Below are positions 1-6,790 of a stretch of 9,007 nt of DNA, in pieces. Where the stretch lies: positions 1 to 9,007 of the forward strand of contig JAAZDH010000201.1 of NCBI GenBank assembly GCA_012512865.1. Reading direction: 5' to 3'. Source of the DNA: Clostridiaceae bacterium. GTDB taxonomy: Bacteria > Bacillota > Clostridia > Acetivibrionales > DUMC01. The position numbers were made by a program, and so were the translations under genes. The first letter of the stretch is position 1. Every line of letters begins with the position of its first letter. The notes beneath the pieces were generated by a model. It was not told the origin of the DNA. It worked only from the letters and a program-made list of their open reading frames with translations, and ran no database searches.

Positions 1-1998
1 GTATATGAAGAACATTACCGTCGTTATTCTTTAGAATTTGGTAATACTATAGAAGGTTTTTTTACAGATGAACATCGTTTTGGGAATGTTTCTTCTTATG
101 AAGCAACTTTAGGTAAGGTACAAATGGTTCTTCCATTTTCAAATAGTTTATTAAAACATTTGTCAGATTCCTGGGGAGAAGATTTCCGACCTTATCTTCC
201 GTGCCTTTGGTATGATGCGGGAACAATTACATCTAAAATTCGCTTTACTTATATGGATGTAGTAAGTAAACTTTATTCACAAAATTACACTAATCAAATA
301 GGCAACTGGTGTCGTGAACATAATGTAAAATTCATTGGCCATGTAATAGAGGATAACGGGGCGCATGCAAGATTGGGTTATGGAAGTGGTCACTTTTTCA
401 GGTCATTAAAAGGACAAGATTATTCGGGGTATGATGTTGTATATCAAATATGGCCAGGACGTAGTTCAGGTAAATTTACCACTGCTCTTGGTTATCTTGA
501 TGCTGATTTCTTTTACTGGGGAATATCGAAAATGGCTAGTTCAGATGGGCATATTGACCCTTGCAAAAATGGGATAACCTTTTGTGAAATATTTGGTGCC
601 TATGGTTGGCAGGAAGGCTTGAAATTAATGAAGTGGCTTACAGATCATGTATGTGTTCGAGGAGCCAATTTTATTATTCCGCATGCCTTTTCTCCCAAGT
701 ATCCTGACCCTGATTGTCCACCTCATTTTTATGCTAGGGGTGCTAATCCTCAATGGAGATACTTTCACATTTGGGCTCAATATACAAATCGCTTATGTCA
801 TTTGCTTACAGGAGGGAAACACATTGCACCAGTAGCTATCTTGTATCATGCTGAAGCTGAATGGGCAGGAGATTATGAGCCTTTTGAAAAGGTTGTAAAA
901 GTACTTACACAGTTCCAGGTTGATTGCGATGTAGTACCAATAGATACTTTTATGGAAGGGGAGCCTTTGGTAAGAATTGAAAGTGAAAGTATTATTATAA
1001 ATAAAGAGAAATATGGGGCTCTTATTATCCCATATGCTCAATATTTGCCTTATATGTTTATTAATCAAATAATTGAATTTGCTGAAAAAGGTGTAAAAAT
1101 AATTTTTATGAGACAGTTTCCGCAAGGAAGTAGTACTAAGTCTTATTCATTTTCCAACATTTTGGAAGAATTGAGGAGTAGTAAAAATATTTTTTGTTGT
1201 TCATATGATGAGTTAATAGAAAATTTAAAATATTATAACATATATGATATTGAAACTACTTCTTTTGAAAAGGACTTAAGATCATTTCATTACCAGCATG
1301 AAGATGGAACGATTTATTTTTTTACAAATGAAAGCTTGACTACATCTATTGATACTGTAGTGACATTTCCTTTTGAAAGTCAACCATATGCTTATGATGC
1401 AATGGAAGGAAAATGCTACAAACTTAATTATGAAAATAGAAATGAATGCACAAATGTGGAGTTATTCCTGGAGCCTTATGAATCAATATTTATAATTTTT
1501 AGTAATTCTATTCCTGAAAATCTTCCCTTCAAACCACTTGCAAAAAATATGAAAACAGTTGCTGTATTGGACGGGGAATGGAAGATATCTATTGCTGATA
1601 TTAATGAATACCCAAATTTTAGATTACAACCTCACATTAAGAGTTTAGGAAATTTGGCAAGGCCAGGTTTTCTACCAAATTTTTCAGGTGTTATAAGATA
1701 TGAGAAGGAGTTCATAGTAGAAGAACTAGACTTTCATAATGGTAGAATATTATTAGATTTTGGTGAATTATATGAATCCCTGGAAGTATGGTTAAATGAA
1801 AAACAAGTTAGGGTAAAGATATGCCCGCCTTATCGTTTAGATGTCACGAAAATTATACAAATAGGAATTAATAAACTTATCGTAGAGGTAACTAACACTT
1901 TATCAAAAAAGCTTGGCAACAATGTATTTGATAGGGCAATGCCCCAGGAACCATCAGGCTTGATTGGTCCTGTAAGATTACAATTAATTACGGATTGA
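1..1998 (+). CDS. Glycoside-hydrolase-like protein with C-terminal sugar-binding-like domain, 5'-truncated
   Basis: The frame is open from base 1, so the gene starts outside the window; the ATG at 124 is internal, because coding continues upstream with a family-like motif, FFTDEHRFGN (fragment residues 20-29). The visible 665 residues fit a large multidomain glycoside hydrolase. Residues about 1-270 look like the end of a TIM barrel: IEDNGAH near 117-122, FCEIFGAYGW near 194-202 (its Glu is a candidate catalytic acid) and PPHFYARGANPQWRYF near 240-255. Residues about 275-450 resemble a Rossmann-like accessory domain, and about 560-665 a jelly-roll sugar-binding domain like that of GH2. This layout recalls GH106-like and unclassified plant-glycan hydrolases, but I cannot fix the family or substrate. 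No signal peptide can be judged because the N terminus is missing. It is very AT-rich. The neighbouring sugar-acid enzyme remnant, kinase and Gfo/Idh oxidoreductase support a glycan-use locus. Confidence 0.75.
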   Translation, partial: VYEEHYRRYSLEFGNTIEGFFTDEHRFGNVSSYEATLGKVQMVLPFSNSLLKHLSDSWGEDFRPYLPCLWYDAGTITSKIRFTYMDVVSKLYSQNYTNQIGNWCREHNVKFIGHVIEDNGAHARLGYGSGHFFRSLKGQDYSGYDVVYQIWPGRSSGKFTTALGYLDADFFYWGISKMASSDGHIDPCKNGITFCEIFGAYGWQEGLKLMKWLTDHVCVRGANFIIPHAFSPKYPDPDCPPHFYARGANPQWRYFHIWAQYTNRLCHLLTGGKHIAPVAILYHAEAEWAGDYEPFEKVVKVLTQFQVDCDVVPIDTFMEGEPLVRIESESIIINKEKYGALIIPYAQYLPYMFINQIIEFAEKGVKIIFMRQFPQGSSTKSYSFSNILEELRSSKNIFCCSYDELIENLKYYNIYDIETTSFEKDLRSFHYQHEDGTIYFFTNESLTTSIDTVVTFPFESQPYAYDAMEGKCYKLNYENRNECTNVELFLEPYESIFIIFSNSIPENLPFKPLAKNMKTVAVLDGEWKISIADINEYPNFRLQPHIKSLGNLARPGFLPNFSGVIRYEKEFIVEELDFHNGRILLDFGELYESLEVWLNEKQVRVKICPPYRLDVTKIIQIGINKLIVEVTNTLSKKLGNNVFDRAMPQEPSGLIGPVRLQLITD

Positions 1999-2016
1999 AA
2001 CGTCTTATTGCCTTGA

Positions 2017-2403
2017 GTGCCAATGCACGGTGGTGATACTGTCATGACGGCTTGCCTGGCCCAGTTTAAGGATGGAGACAGGGAAAAAATGCTGGAATGA
2101 GATAAGAAAAGACTGTATGAAATACATAGTACTGTAAAGGATGTGGAAATACCTTATACAACGAATGGTAAAATACCTTATTATCTCGATGCAAATGGGC
2201 GTTATGGTAATAAGGAAAGACTCATGGAATTGCTGGATTATGCAGATAAGATAGGTGCACTGGAGAGAATTATACTCCTTGAAGAACCCTTTCCCGGGGA
2301 GTATAAAGTTGATGTAACCGGTATACCTGTGAGACTTGCAGTTGATGAAAGCGCTCATAAAGTAATTATTGCGAATCCTTGGCAAGGGGATGATATTTCA
2401 TGA
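2017..2403 (+). pseudogene. Enolase-superfamily (mandelate racemase/sugar-acid dehydratase type) gene remnant
   Basis: In frame with 2143-2403, readable family-like protein begins near 2017 (VPMHGGDTVMTACLAQFKDG) and is interrupted by TGA at 2098-2100, between REKMLE and DKKRLYEIH. It then runs through the metal-binding core: LDANGRY (first Asp ligand), LLEEPF (Glu ligand) and AVDESAH (third ligand). These are the three acidic Mg ligands of the superfamily in the right order, about 31 and 22 residues apart. After DESAH the protein ends within 14 residues (KVIIANPWQGDDIS), where an intact member would continue for over 100 residues with the rest of the barrel. There is no N-terminal capping domain and no plausible start; another TGA lies at 2014. 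I read it as an internal fragment left by deletion at both ends plus a nonsense change. A GTG at 2143 could still start an 86-residue product, and its stop overlaps the next gene's start (ATGA), so it may only act in translational coupling. Confidence 0.7.
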
Positions 2404-3443
2404 TAAGCGAAAATAAAGTTAGTATACTTCTGAATAATTATGAAATTGAGGACTATGGTCAATTGTTGCCAATAACAAGCGGCACTGCTAATAAGAGCTA
2501 CCTGTTAAAAGATTGCAAAGGATTATATACGGGCAACCTAGTAATAAGAATAAGAAGCCTTAAGTATTCATCTGAACTTCAAATGCTTTTTGAAGAGGAG
2601 TATTTAAGGCATGTATATTCTAAAGGAATTCCTGTACCTGTACCATTAAAAGTCAAAAATGGACAGTGCTGGTACAATGTGGACGGCAATACATATCAAA
2701 TATACCCTTTTATTGATGGCGGAGATTTTGATTGTAATAGTGACAGCAATGTAACAGAAGGGGGAACTTTCCTGGGAAAGCTACATACTGCTGTAAGTGA
2801 TTTTATGCCGGTAAATGAGAGGTATTTGCCACGGTACGACAGCCCGGATTTAATTATGGATGCTCTTAACAAAACTATGAAAAAAAATTGGTCTAAAATA
2901 ACCGGGGAAGAAAAAAGAGTTCTTGAATTTATTATAGAACAAACCATGTTGATAAAAGAGAATGTGCCTGACCGGGTATATGACAGTTTGCCCAAGTTGA
3001 TAATACATGGTGATTACCATCCTGCTAATGTAAAATATAAAAACGGGAAAATTTGCGGACTCTTTGATTTTGACTGGGTAAGCAGACAACCCCGTATAAG
3101 GGATATAGTAGACGGTATTATTTATTTTTCTTCAAAAAGAGATGAAAATATAAAAGGGGATAATATATTTTCCTTAACATCGGGATACATTATGGATTTA
3201 CGGAGAATTAAAATATTTTTTGATGCCTATAATAAAAGCGTTAACTTGACTCTTTCTCCCCAAGAAATAAATTGCATACCATACCTTATATGTGCAAGAT
3301 TAATTCATAGTAGAGTGCAAGCATTGCCTAAAATACCTGAAAAGAAGGCTGTAAAAATGTTAACCTATGGAATGGAAGAAATATTAAACTGGGTAAATAA
3401 TAACAAGGATGAGATTATACGTATTGGTGAACTTGCAGAATAA
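2400..3443 (+). CDS. APH/ChoK-family phosphotransferase (homoserine kinase II-like)
   Basis: This cytoplasmic kinase-fold protein of 347 residues should transfer phosphate from ATP to a small hydroxylated molecule. The N-lobe has a nucleotide loop, SGTANKSYLL (27-36), and a strand LVIRIRS (47-53) that carries Arg where many relatives have the ATP-binding Lys; family members related to homoserine kinase II and choline kinase often show this. The C-lobe carries the Brenner motif HGDYHPANV (203-211, catalytic Asp205) and the Mg-binding DFDW (223-226). Length is normal for the family. The ATG overlaps the stop of the enolase-type remnant as ATGA; no good GGAGG precedes it, so translation may depend on coupling. 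The context suggests a sugar or sugar-alcohol substrate, but homoserine, choline, methylthioribose or an aminoglycoside cannot be excluded from sequence alone. The family is well supported; the substrate is unknown. Confidence 0.8.
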   Translation: MISENKVSILLNNYEIEDYGQLLPITSGTANKSYLLKDCKGLYTGNLVIRIRSLKYSSELQMLFEEEYLRHVYSKGIPVPVPLKVKNGQCWYNVDGNTYQIYPFIDGGDFDCNSDSNVTEGGTFLGKLHTAVSDFMPVNERYLPRYDSPDLIMDALNKTMKKNWSKITGEEKRVLEFIIEQTMLIKENVPDRVYDSLPKLIIHGDYHPANVKYKNGKICGLFDFDWVSRQPRIRDIVDGIIYFSSKRDENIKGDNIFSLTSGYIMDLRRIKIFFDAYNKSVNLTLSPQEINCIPYLICARLIHSRVQALPKIPEKKAVKMLTYGMEEILNWVNNNKDEIIRIGELAE

Positions 3444-3718
3444 TATTGAAAAACTAATCGTAGGGGGTACATAGGAGATGCCGGGTGCAACAAGTTCACG
3501 TCAAAGACGATGTTGCAGATTTTTACAGGTAATGGATGCATTAAGAGAAAAAGCACTGCTCGTAAAAATTTGAAAAGCTGAACCTGTGGATACGAATAGG
3601 GGGCAAAAAAATGCAAAGAAAATTTACCATATATTTATTATAATCATAATAATTATGCCAAATATGAGATGAAGCTAACATGATTATACAAAATATATAT
3701 GAAAGGATATGATGTATT
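3444..3718 (+). other. Intergenic stretch with possible decayed coding sequence and weak promoter
   Basis: No intact gene is seen. Short protein-like pieces occur in two frames: VQQVHVKDDVADFYR from 3485, ended by TAA at 3530, and QVMDALREKALLVKI from 3526, ended by TGA at 3571 and continued as KAEPVDTNRGQK. Placed end to end with a one-base shift they read like one frameshifted and interrupted protein, but I cannot name a family. A TGCAAC/GTTGCA inverted repeat lies near 3486-3516. The last 100 bases are very AT-rich and contain TATAAT at 3639-3644, with no convincing -35 box 17 bases upstream; this is a weak promoter candidate for the oxidoreductase gene downstream. No terminator was found after the kinase gene. 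Confidence 0.35.
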
Positions 3719-4726
3719 ATGAAAAATTTGAAAGTGGGTTTAATAGGTTGCGGAGTATTCGCGAGAGGAATACATATCCCAATTTTAAAGAAAAATCCGA
3801 AATATACTATCCATGCAGTAATGGATATAGTTGAAAATGCTGCAAAGGAAGTGGCAGAAGATGTTAATGCAGCCTATTGGACAACAGATGTAGATACTCT
3901 CCTGTCAGACGGGGAGATTGATGTTGTATTTATTACCACCCGGCATGATTCACATGCTGAACTTTCAATAAAAGCAGCCAATGCCGGGAAACATGTAATG
4001 TGTGAGAAACCAATGGGGCTTAATCGTAATGAATGCAAAGCAGTAGCAGAAGCAGTAAAGAAAAATAATGTTAAGTACACTGTTGGCTATAACCGCGGTA
4101 TGGCCCCTATGGTAACAAAAGCTCGCGATTTATTAAAAGATTTTTCGGATAAGAAAAAAATGATATATCACCGTATACAAGCTCCATTTCCGGAATCCCA
4201 CTGGACACATATACCCGAGATAGGAGGAGGACGTTTTGTAGGTGAAGGTTGTCATATTTTTGACTTACTGTGTGAAATAGTACAGGCGCCGCCTGTTACG
4301 GTTTATGCTTCCGGTGGTACATTCCTTGATCCCAAAAGAGTAAGAATTCCTGATAGTGGAATAGTCACAATTACTTTTGCCCATGGATCTGTAGGTACAA
4401 CTCTTATAAACAGTGCAGGATGCCCAGACTTCCCAAAGGAAGCAACCGAAATTTACTGTGACGGTAAAGCTATATTTATTAACGATTTTACGAAAATGGA
4501 ATATTACGGATTTGAAGGCCATAAAAGAACTTATTTAGAATTTGACAAAGTGGATAAAGGGCATGCTACAGAATTAGATTTGCTGGCAGATGCAATAATA
4601 AATGATACTGAAAGTCCAAACGGCATTGTAAAAGCTGCGCGGGCTGCAGTAATAAGTTACATGGTAAATGAATCAATTGAGACGGGTAAACCTATTACAA
4701 TTGAAGAAAGGGATTATATCTTTTAA
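3719..4726 (+). CDS. Gfo/Idh/MocA family NAD(P)-dependent oxidoreductase
   Basis: This is a cytoplasmic dehydrogenase of 335 residues, the usual family length, expected to oxidise or reduce a hydroxyl or keto group of a sugar, inositol or sugar-derived acid. The N-terminal Rossmann domain has VGLIGCGVFARG (6-17) as the dinucleotide loop, then the family signature EKPMG (96-100), whose Lys97 is the usual catalytic or cofactor-contacting lysine. The C-terminal alpha/beta domain has GGGRFVGEGCHIFDLL (169-184), with His179 at the usual catalytic histidine position and Asp182 after it. The GGGRFxGExCHxxD form resembles the inositol/UDP-sugar dehydrogenase branch rather than glucose-fructose oxidoreductase. 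The start is supported by GAAAGGA at 3701-3707, about 12 bases upstream; an ATG at 3712 is out of frame. No signal peptide is seen. Position after the hydrolase, dehydratase remnant and kinase suggests one step of the same catabolic route, but the substrate is not readable. Confidence 0.88.
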   Translation: MKNLKVGLIGCGVFARGIHIPILKKNPKYTIHAVMDIVENAAKEVAEDVNAAYWTTDVDTLLSDGEIDVVFITTRHDSHAELSIKAANAGKHVMCEKPMGLNRNECKAVAEAVKKNNVKYTVGYNRGMAPMVTKARDLLKDFSDKKKMIYHRIQAPFPESHWTHIPEIGGGRFVGEGCHIFDLLCEIVQAPPVTVYASGGTFLDPKRVRIPDSGIVTITFAHGSVGTTLINSAGCPDFPKEATEIYCDGKAIFINDFTKMEYYGFEGHKRTYLEFDKVDKGHATELDLLADAIINDTESPNGIVKAARAAVISYMVNESIETGKPITIEERDYIF

Positions 4727-5048
4727 TAAAGCTGCTATAATTTTATTCTATTTGTTTTGCTTGTTATTTTTCTATAGAAAATAAAGCCAGCAGTTTAAGT
4801 CACCTGCTTCCCCATTTGCCGGCGTTCCATCTATTAGCGCCTTATTTTTTTGGCACTTCTCCAAGTCTAGCTATTCCGAAACCAGGACAAAAAAAGCGAG
4901 GAAATTAAAGGGAGGGGCGCTTATTACGGATATTCTTCGCAAAACGACAAACAATAAATATGCAAAGCGAAAAATATGGAACGATAAATGTATAAAAGGA
5001 TAAACACGTGAACAATGAATGCATAAAAAGGGAGGAATGGCGCACTTT
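4727..5048 (+). other. Intergenic region at the base-composition boundary
   Basis: There is no gene of normal size in these 322 bases. Just after the oxidoreductase stop there is an imperfect stem (arms about 4732-4751 and 4774-4793, CTGCT...CTAT against ATAG...AGCAG, loop of 22 bases). It has no following T-run, so it is at best a poor terminator. The middle part shows nothing I can name. From about 4930 the strand is A-rich, with repeated AAA and ATAAA runs. Two similar boxes occur 31 bases apart: TAAATGTATAAAAGGA (4985-5000) and TGAATGCATAAAAAGGGA (5016-5033). TATAAA at 4991 could be a -10 box, but no good -35 box accompanies it. Base composition changes within this stretch from the AT-rich left cluster to the GC-richer right part. 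Confidence 0.5.
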
Positions 5049-5052
5049 ATGA
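5008..5052 (+). promoter_or_regulatory. Possible 14-codon leader peptide overlapping the next gene start
   Basis: A GTG at 5008 preceded at 7 bases by AAAGGA (4995-5000) opens a 14-codon frame, MNNECIKREEWRTL. It ends with TGA at 5050-5052, overlapping the likely start ATG (5049) of the FAD-Rieske gene as ATGA. The GGAGG at 5031-5035 lies inside this frame. Translation of the leader could open or couple to the oxidoreductase start. It may equally be a chance frame; no conservation data are available here. Confidence 0.25.
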
Positions 5053-6557
5053 AAAACAGTTATTGGATTAGCTCAACACCAGGCACGGGCCATCCTGCGC
5101 TGGAAAACGACATCAAGGTTGACGTTGCAATTGTGGGGGGAGGAATGACGGGCATAACATGCGGCTACTTGCTAAAAAAAGAGGGCCTGAAAGTGGCAAT
5201 AATCGAAGCCGGCAAAATACTCCATGGAACAACGGGGCATACTACGGCAAAAGTAACATCCCAGCATGACTTGATTTACTATAAAATAAGGAAGCAATTT
5301 GGCGAAGAACTGGCAAAACAATACGCGGATGCAAACCAGGCAGCCATTAATACGATAGCATCATGGGTAAATGAGAAAAACATCCAGTGTGATTTCCACC
5401 TGTCTTCAGCCTATGTTTACACCAGTGATAACAAGTACGTAAAGCAAATACAGGATGAGGCAGAAGCTGCCTTAAGCCTTGGAATCAAGGCTTATTACCA
5501 GGATGAAGCACCCCTGCCGTTCCCGGTAAAGGCTGCCGTCCGATTTGACGAACAGGCAAGGTTCCACCCGCTTAAATACATGCTGGCACTGGCAAATGAA
5601 ATACCCGGGGATGGAAGCCACATATTCGAGCAGACGAGGGCCATTGACATAAAAGAAAACAGGTATTGCCTTGTGATCACGGAGCATGAAAAGACAGTGA
5701 CCGCCGAAAAAATCATTATTGCCTCCCATTATCCTTTTTATGACGGGAACGGCTTATATTTTTCAAGGCTTTTTCCATATAGATCCTATATTATAGGTGT
5801 AAAAATAAGGGGGGATTTCCCCGAGGGAATGTTCATAAGCGCGGAAGAACCAGTGCGCTCCTTGAGACCCCAGGAAACCGACAACGGGCAAATCGTGCTG
5901 GTTGCCGGCGAAAACCACAAGACGGGGCAGGGAGAGAAAACAACCGTCCACTATGAAAACCTCGAAAAATTTGCAAGGCGCTTCTTTGACGTTGAAGATA
6001 TACCATACGGCTGGTCTGCCCAGGACTATACAACCGCCGATGAAATCCCCTACGCAGGCTATCTTACTTCAAAAACAGAAAAAATTTACGTGGCAACGGG
6101 CTTCAGGAAATGGGGAATGACCAACAGCACGGCATCCGCGCTAATCATAAGGGACTTGATAGTAAAAGGGGAAAGCCCGTGGCAGGAAGTCTACAAGCCG
6201 TCGCGCTTTACGCCTGCTGCATCCATAAAAAATATTGTCGTTGAAAATATCAATGTTGCAAAGCAGCTTGTCGAAGGCAAATTGTATAAGCCGCCAAAAG
6301 ACATGGACATCGGAGCCAACGAAGGCAAGGTTGTTGACCTTGACGGACAGAAAATAGGAATATATAAAGATGAACAGGGTGGTTTGCACGCGGTGGACAT
6401 CACGTGCACGCACATGGGTTGTGAACTAAAATGGAATACGGCAGAGCAAACCTGGAACTGCCCCTGCCATGGTTCAAGGTTCACCCCTGGCGGCGATATC
6501 GTGGAAGGGCCTGCCCTGGTGCCCCTTGCCAAAATTACTCTTAATGAGGATGATTGA
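5049..6557 (+). CDS. FAD-dependent oxidoreductase with C-terminal Rieske [2Fe-2S] domain
   Basis: This two-domain cytoplasmic redox protein has 502 residues. The N-terminal domain is a DAO-type FAD domain: VDVAIVGGGMTG (24-35) is the dinucleotide-binding loop, IIEAG (51-55) ends with the ribose-binding Glu53, and GTTGHTTAKVT (60-70) is typical of this subgroup. The C-terminal domain is a Rieske domain with CTHMGC (453-458) and CPCHGS (471-476). Ligands are Cys453, His455, Cys471 and His474; Cys458 and Cys473 would form the disulfide of high-potential Rieske centres. The domain pair is a known but uncharacterised family; electrons could pass between FAD and the cluster, with donor and acceptor unknown. 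No Tat signal or membrane segment is seen. I prefer ATG 5049 (13 bases after GGAGG) over ATG 5037, which touches GGAGG, and ATG 5019, which lacks a well-placed site. A strong terminator follows, so it is probably transcribed alone. Confidence 0.9.
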   Translation: MKNSYWISSTPGTGHPALENDIKVDVAIVGGGMTGITCGYLLKKEGLKVAIIEAGKILHGTTGHTTAKVTSQHDLIYYKIRKQFGEELAKQYADANQAAINTIASWVNEKNIQCDFHLSSAYVYTSDNKYVKQIQDEAEAALSLGIKAYYQDEAPLPFPVKAAVRFDEQARFHPLKYMLALANEIPGDGSHIFEQTRAIDIKENRYCLVITEHEKTVTAEKIIIASHYPFYDGNGLYFSRLFPYRSYIIGVKIRGDFPEGMFISAEEPVRSLRPQETDNGQIVLVAGENHKTGQGEKTTVHYENLEKFARRFFDVEDIPYGWSAQDYTTADEIPYAGYLTSKTEKIYVATGFRKWGMTNSTASALIIRDLIVKGESPWQEVYKPSRFTPAASIKNIVVENINVAKQLVEGKLYKPPKDMDIGANEGKVVDLDGQKIGIYKDEQGGLHAVDITCTHMGCELKWNTAEQTWNCPCHGSRFTPGGDIVEGPALVPLAKITLNEDD

Positions 6558-6582
6558 TTTTCTAACACAAAAGTATTTTTAC

Positions 6583-6619
6583 ATAATCACCCTGGGCAAA
6601 GCAGGGTGATTATTTTTTT
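6583..6619 (+). terminator. Intrinsic terminator of the FAD-Rieske gene, shared with the opposing toxin gene
   Basis: A perfect 12-bp stem, ATAATCACCCTG (6583-6594) against CAGGGTGATTAT (6602-6613), has a 7-base loop GGCAAAG and is followed on the + strand by seven Ts (6613-6619). It begins 26 bases after the oxidoreductase stop. Read on the - strand, the same stem forms the 3' end of the small toxin gene, whose TAA stop (6612-6610) lies in the stem. On that strand no T-run follows, so termination of the toxin mRNA may be weaker. Confidence 0.93.
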
Positions 6620-6720
6620 CTCCTTAAGTTTCCTTCTATCATAGAATGGATATAGGAGAGCAGCGTTATGACAACCATAAAAGACATAAACACTATAGAA
6701 ATTATCTCATACGTGGCCAT
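6610..6720 (-). CDS. Putative holin-like small membrane toxin (type I toxin-antitoxin type)
   Basis: A 36-codon frame on the - strand starts with ATG at 6720 and ends with TAA at 6612-6610. The peptide begins MATYEIISIVFMSFMVV, continues through ITLLSYIHSMIEG and ends NLRRKK. This gives a short polar head, one hydrophobic segment (about residues 6-24) that could span the membrane, and a basic tail. The TYE-I-S opening, single helix and basic end match the putative holin-like toxin family of Firmicutes, which includes type I toxins that depolarise the membrane. The ribosome binding site is very strong, AAAGGAGGTGG at 6737-6727, with 9 bases between GGAGG and ATG. A TATAAT promoter with TG extension lies upstream at 6791-6819, giving a predicted mRNA of about 200 bases with a 64-base leader. 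Hairpins in the leader and end pairing support controlled translation. It is divergent from ogt and convergent with the FAD-Rieske gene. Family assignment is from recognition, not a search. Confidence 0.75.
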   Translation of the reverse strand: MATYEIISIVFMSFMVVITLLSYIHSMIEGNLRRKK

Positions 6721-6726
6721 AACGCA

Positions 6727-6755
6727 CCACCTCCTTTCTTAATGAAGGTAGGTGG
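6727..6755 (-). promoter_or_regulatory. Hairpin hiding the toxin ribosome binding site
   Basis: In the toxin leader, CCACCTACCTT (6755-6745) pairs with AAGGAGGTGG (6736-6727). The stem has 10 base pairs with a single bulged A and an 8-base loop. The whole Shine-Dalgarno sequence is inside the stem, and two G-T pairs could extend it. Such occlusion is a known trait of type I toxin mRNAs, which stay untranslated until processed or refolded. Pairing is read directly; the regulatory effect is inferred. Confidence 0.65.
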
Positions 6756-6761
6756 CAACCA

Positions 6762-6771
6762 CACCCTGCTT
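6762..6771 (-). other. 5' segment of toxin mRNA complementary to its own 3' terminator
   Basis: The - strand reads AAGCAGGGTG here, about 13 bases from the predicted 5' end of the toxin mRNA. It is the exact reverse complement of the - strand CACCCTGCTT at 6608-6599, in the stem and loop of the terminator. Ten continuous pairs could therefore join the two ends of the mRNA, as in hok and other type I toxin messengers. The match is seen; the function is inferred. Confidence 0.5.
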
Positions 6772-6790
6772 ATCCGACCATCTTGTCCAT

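Noticed and set aside
124..126. ATG as start of the glycoside-hydrolase gene
   Set aside because: The frame is open to base 1 and encodes family-like sequence (FFTDEHRFGN) before this ATG, so the gene is truncated by the window edge.
2310..2330. Catabolite-response (cre) element-like TGTAACCGGTATAC
   Set aside because: It misses the conserved 3' CA of the consensus and lies inside the coding-type remnant.
3631..3690. AT-rich pseudo-palindromes before the oxidoreductase gene as an operator
   Set aside because: The symmetry is what nearly pure A/T sequence gives by chance; no defined half-sites.
4732..4793. Stem after the Gfo/Idh gene as an intrinsic terminator
   Set aside because: The pairing is interrupted, the loop is 22 bases and no T-run follows.
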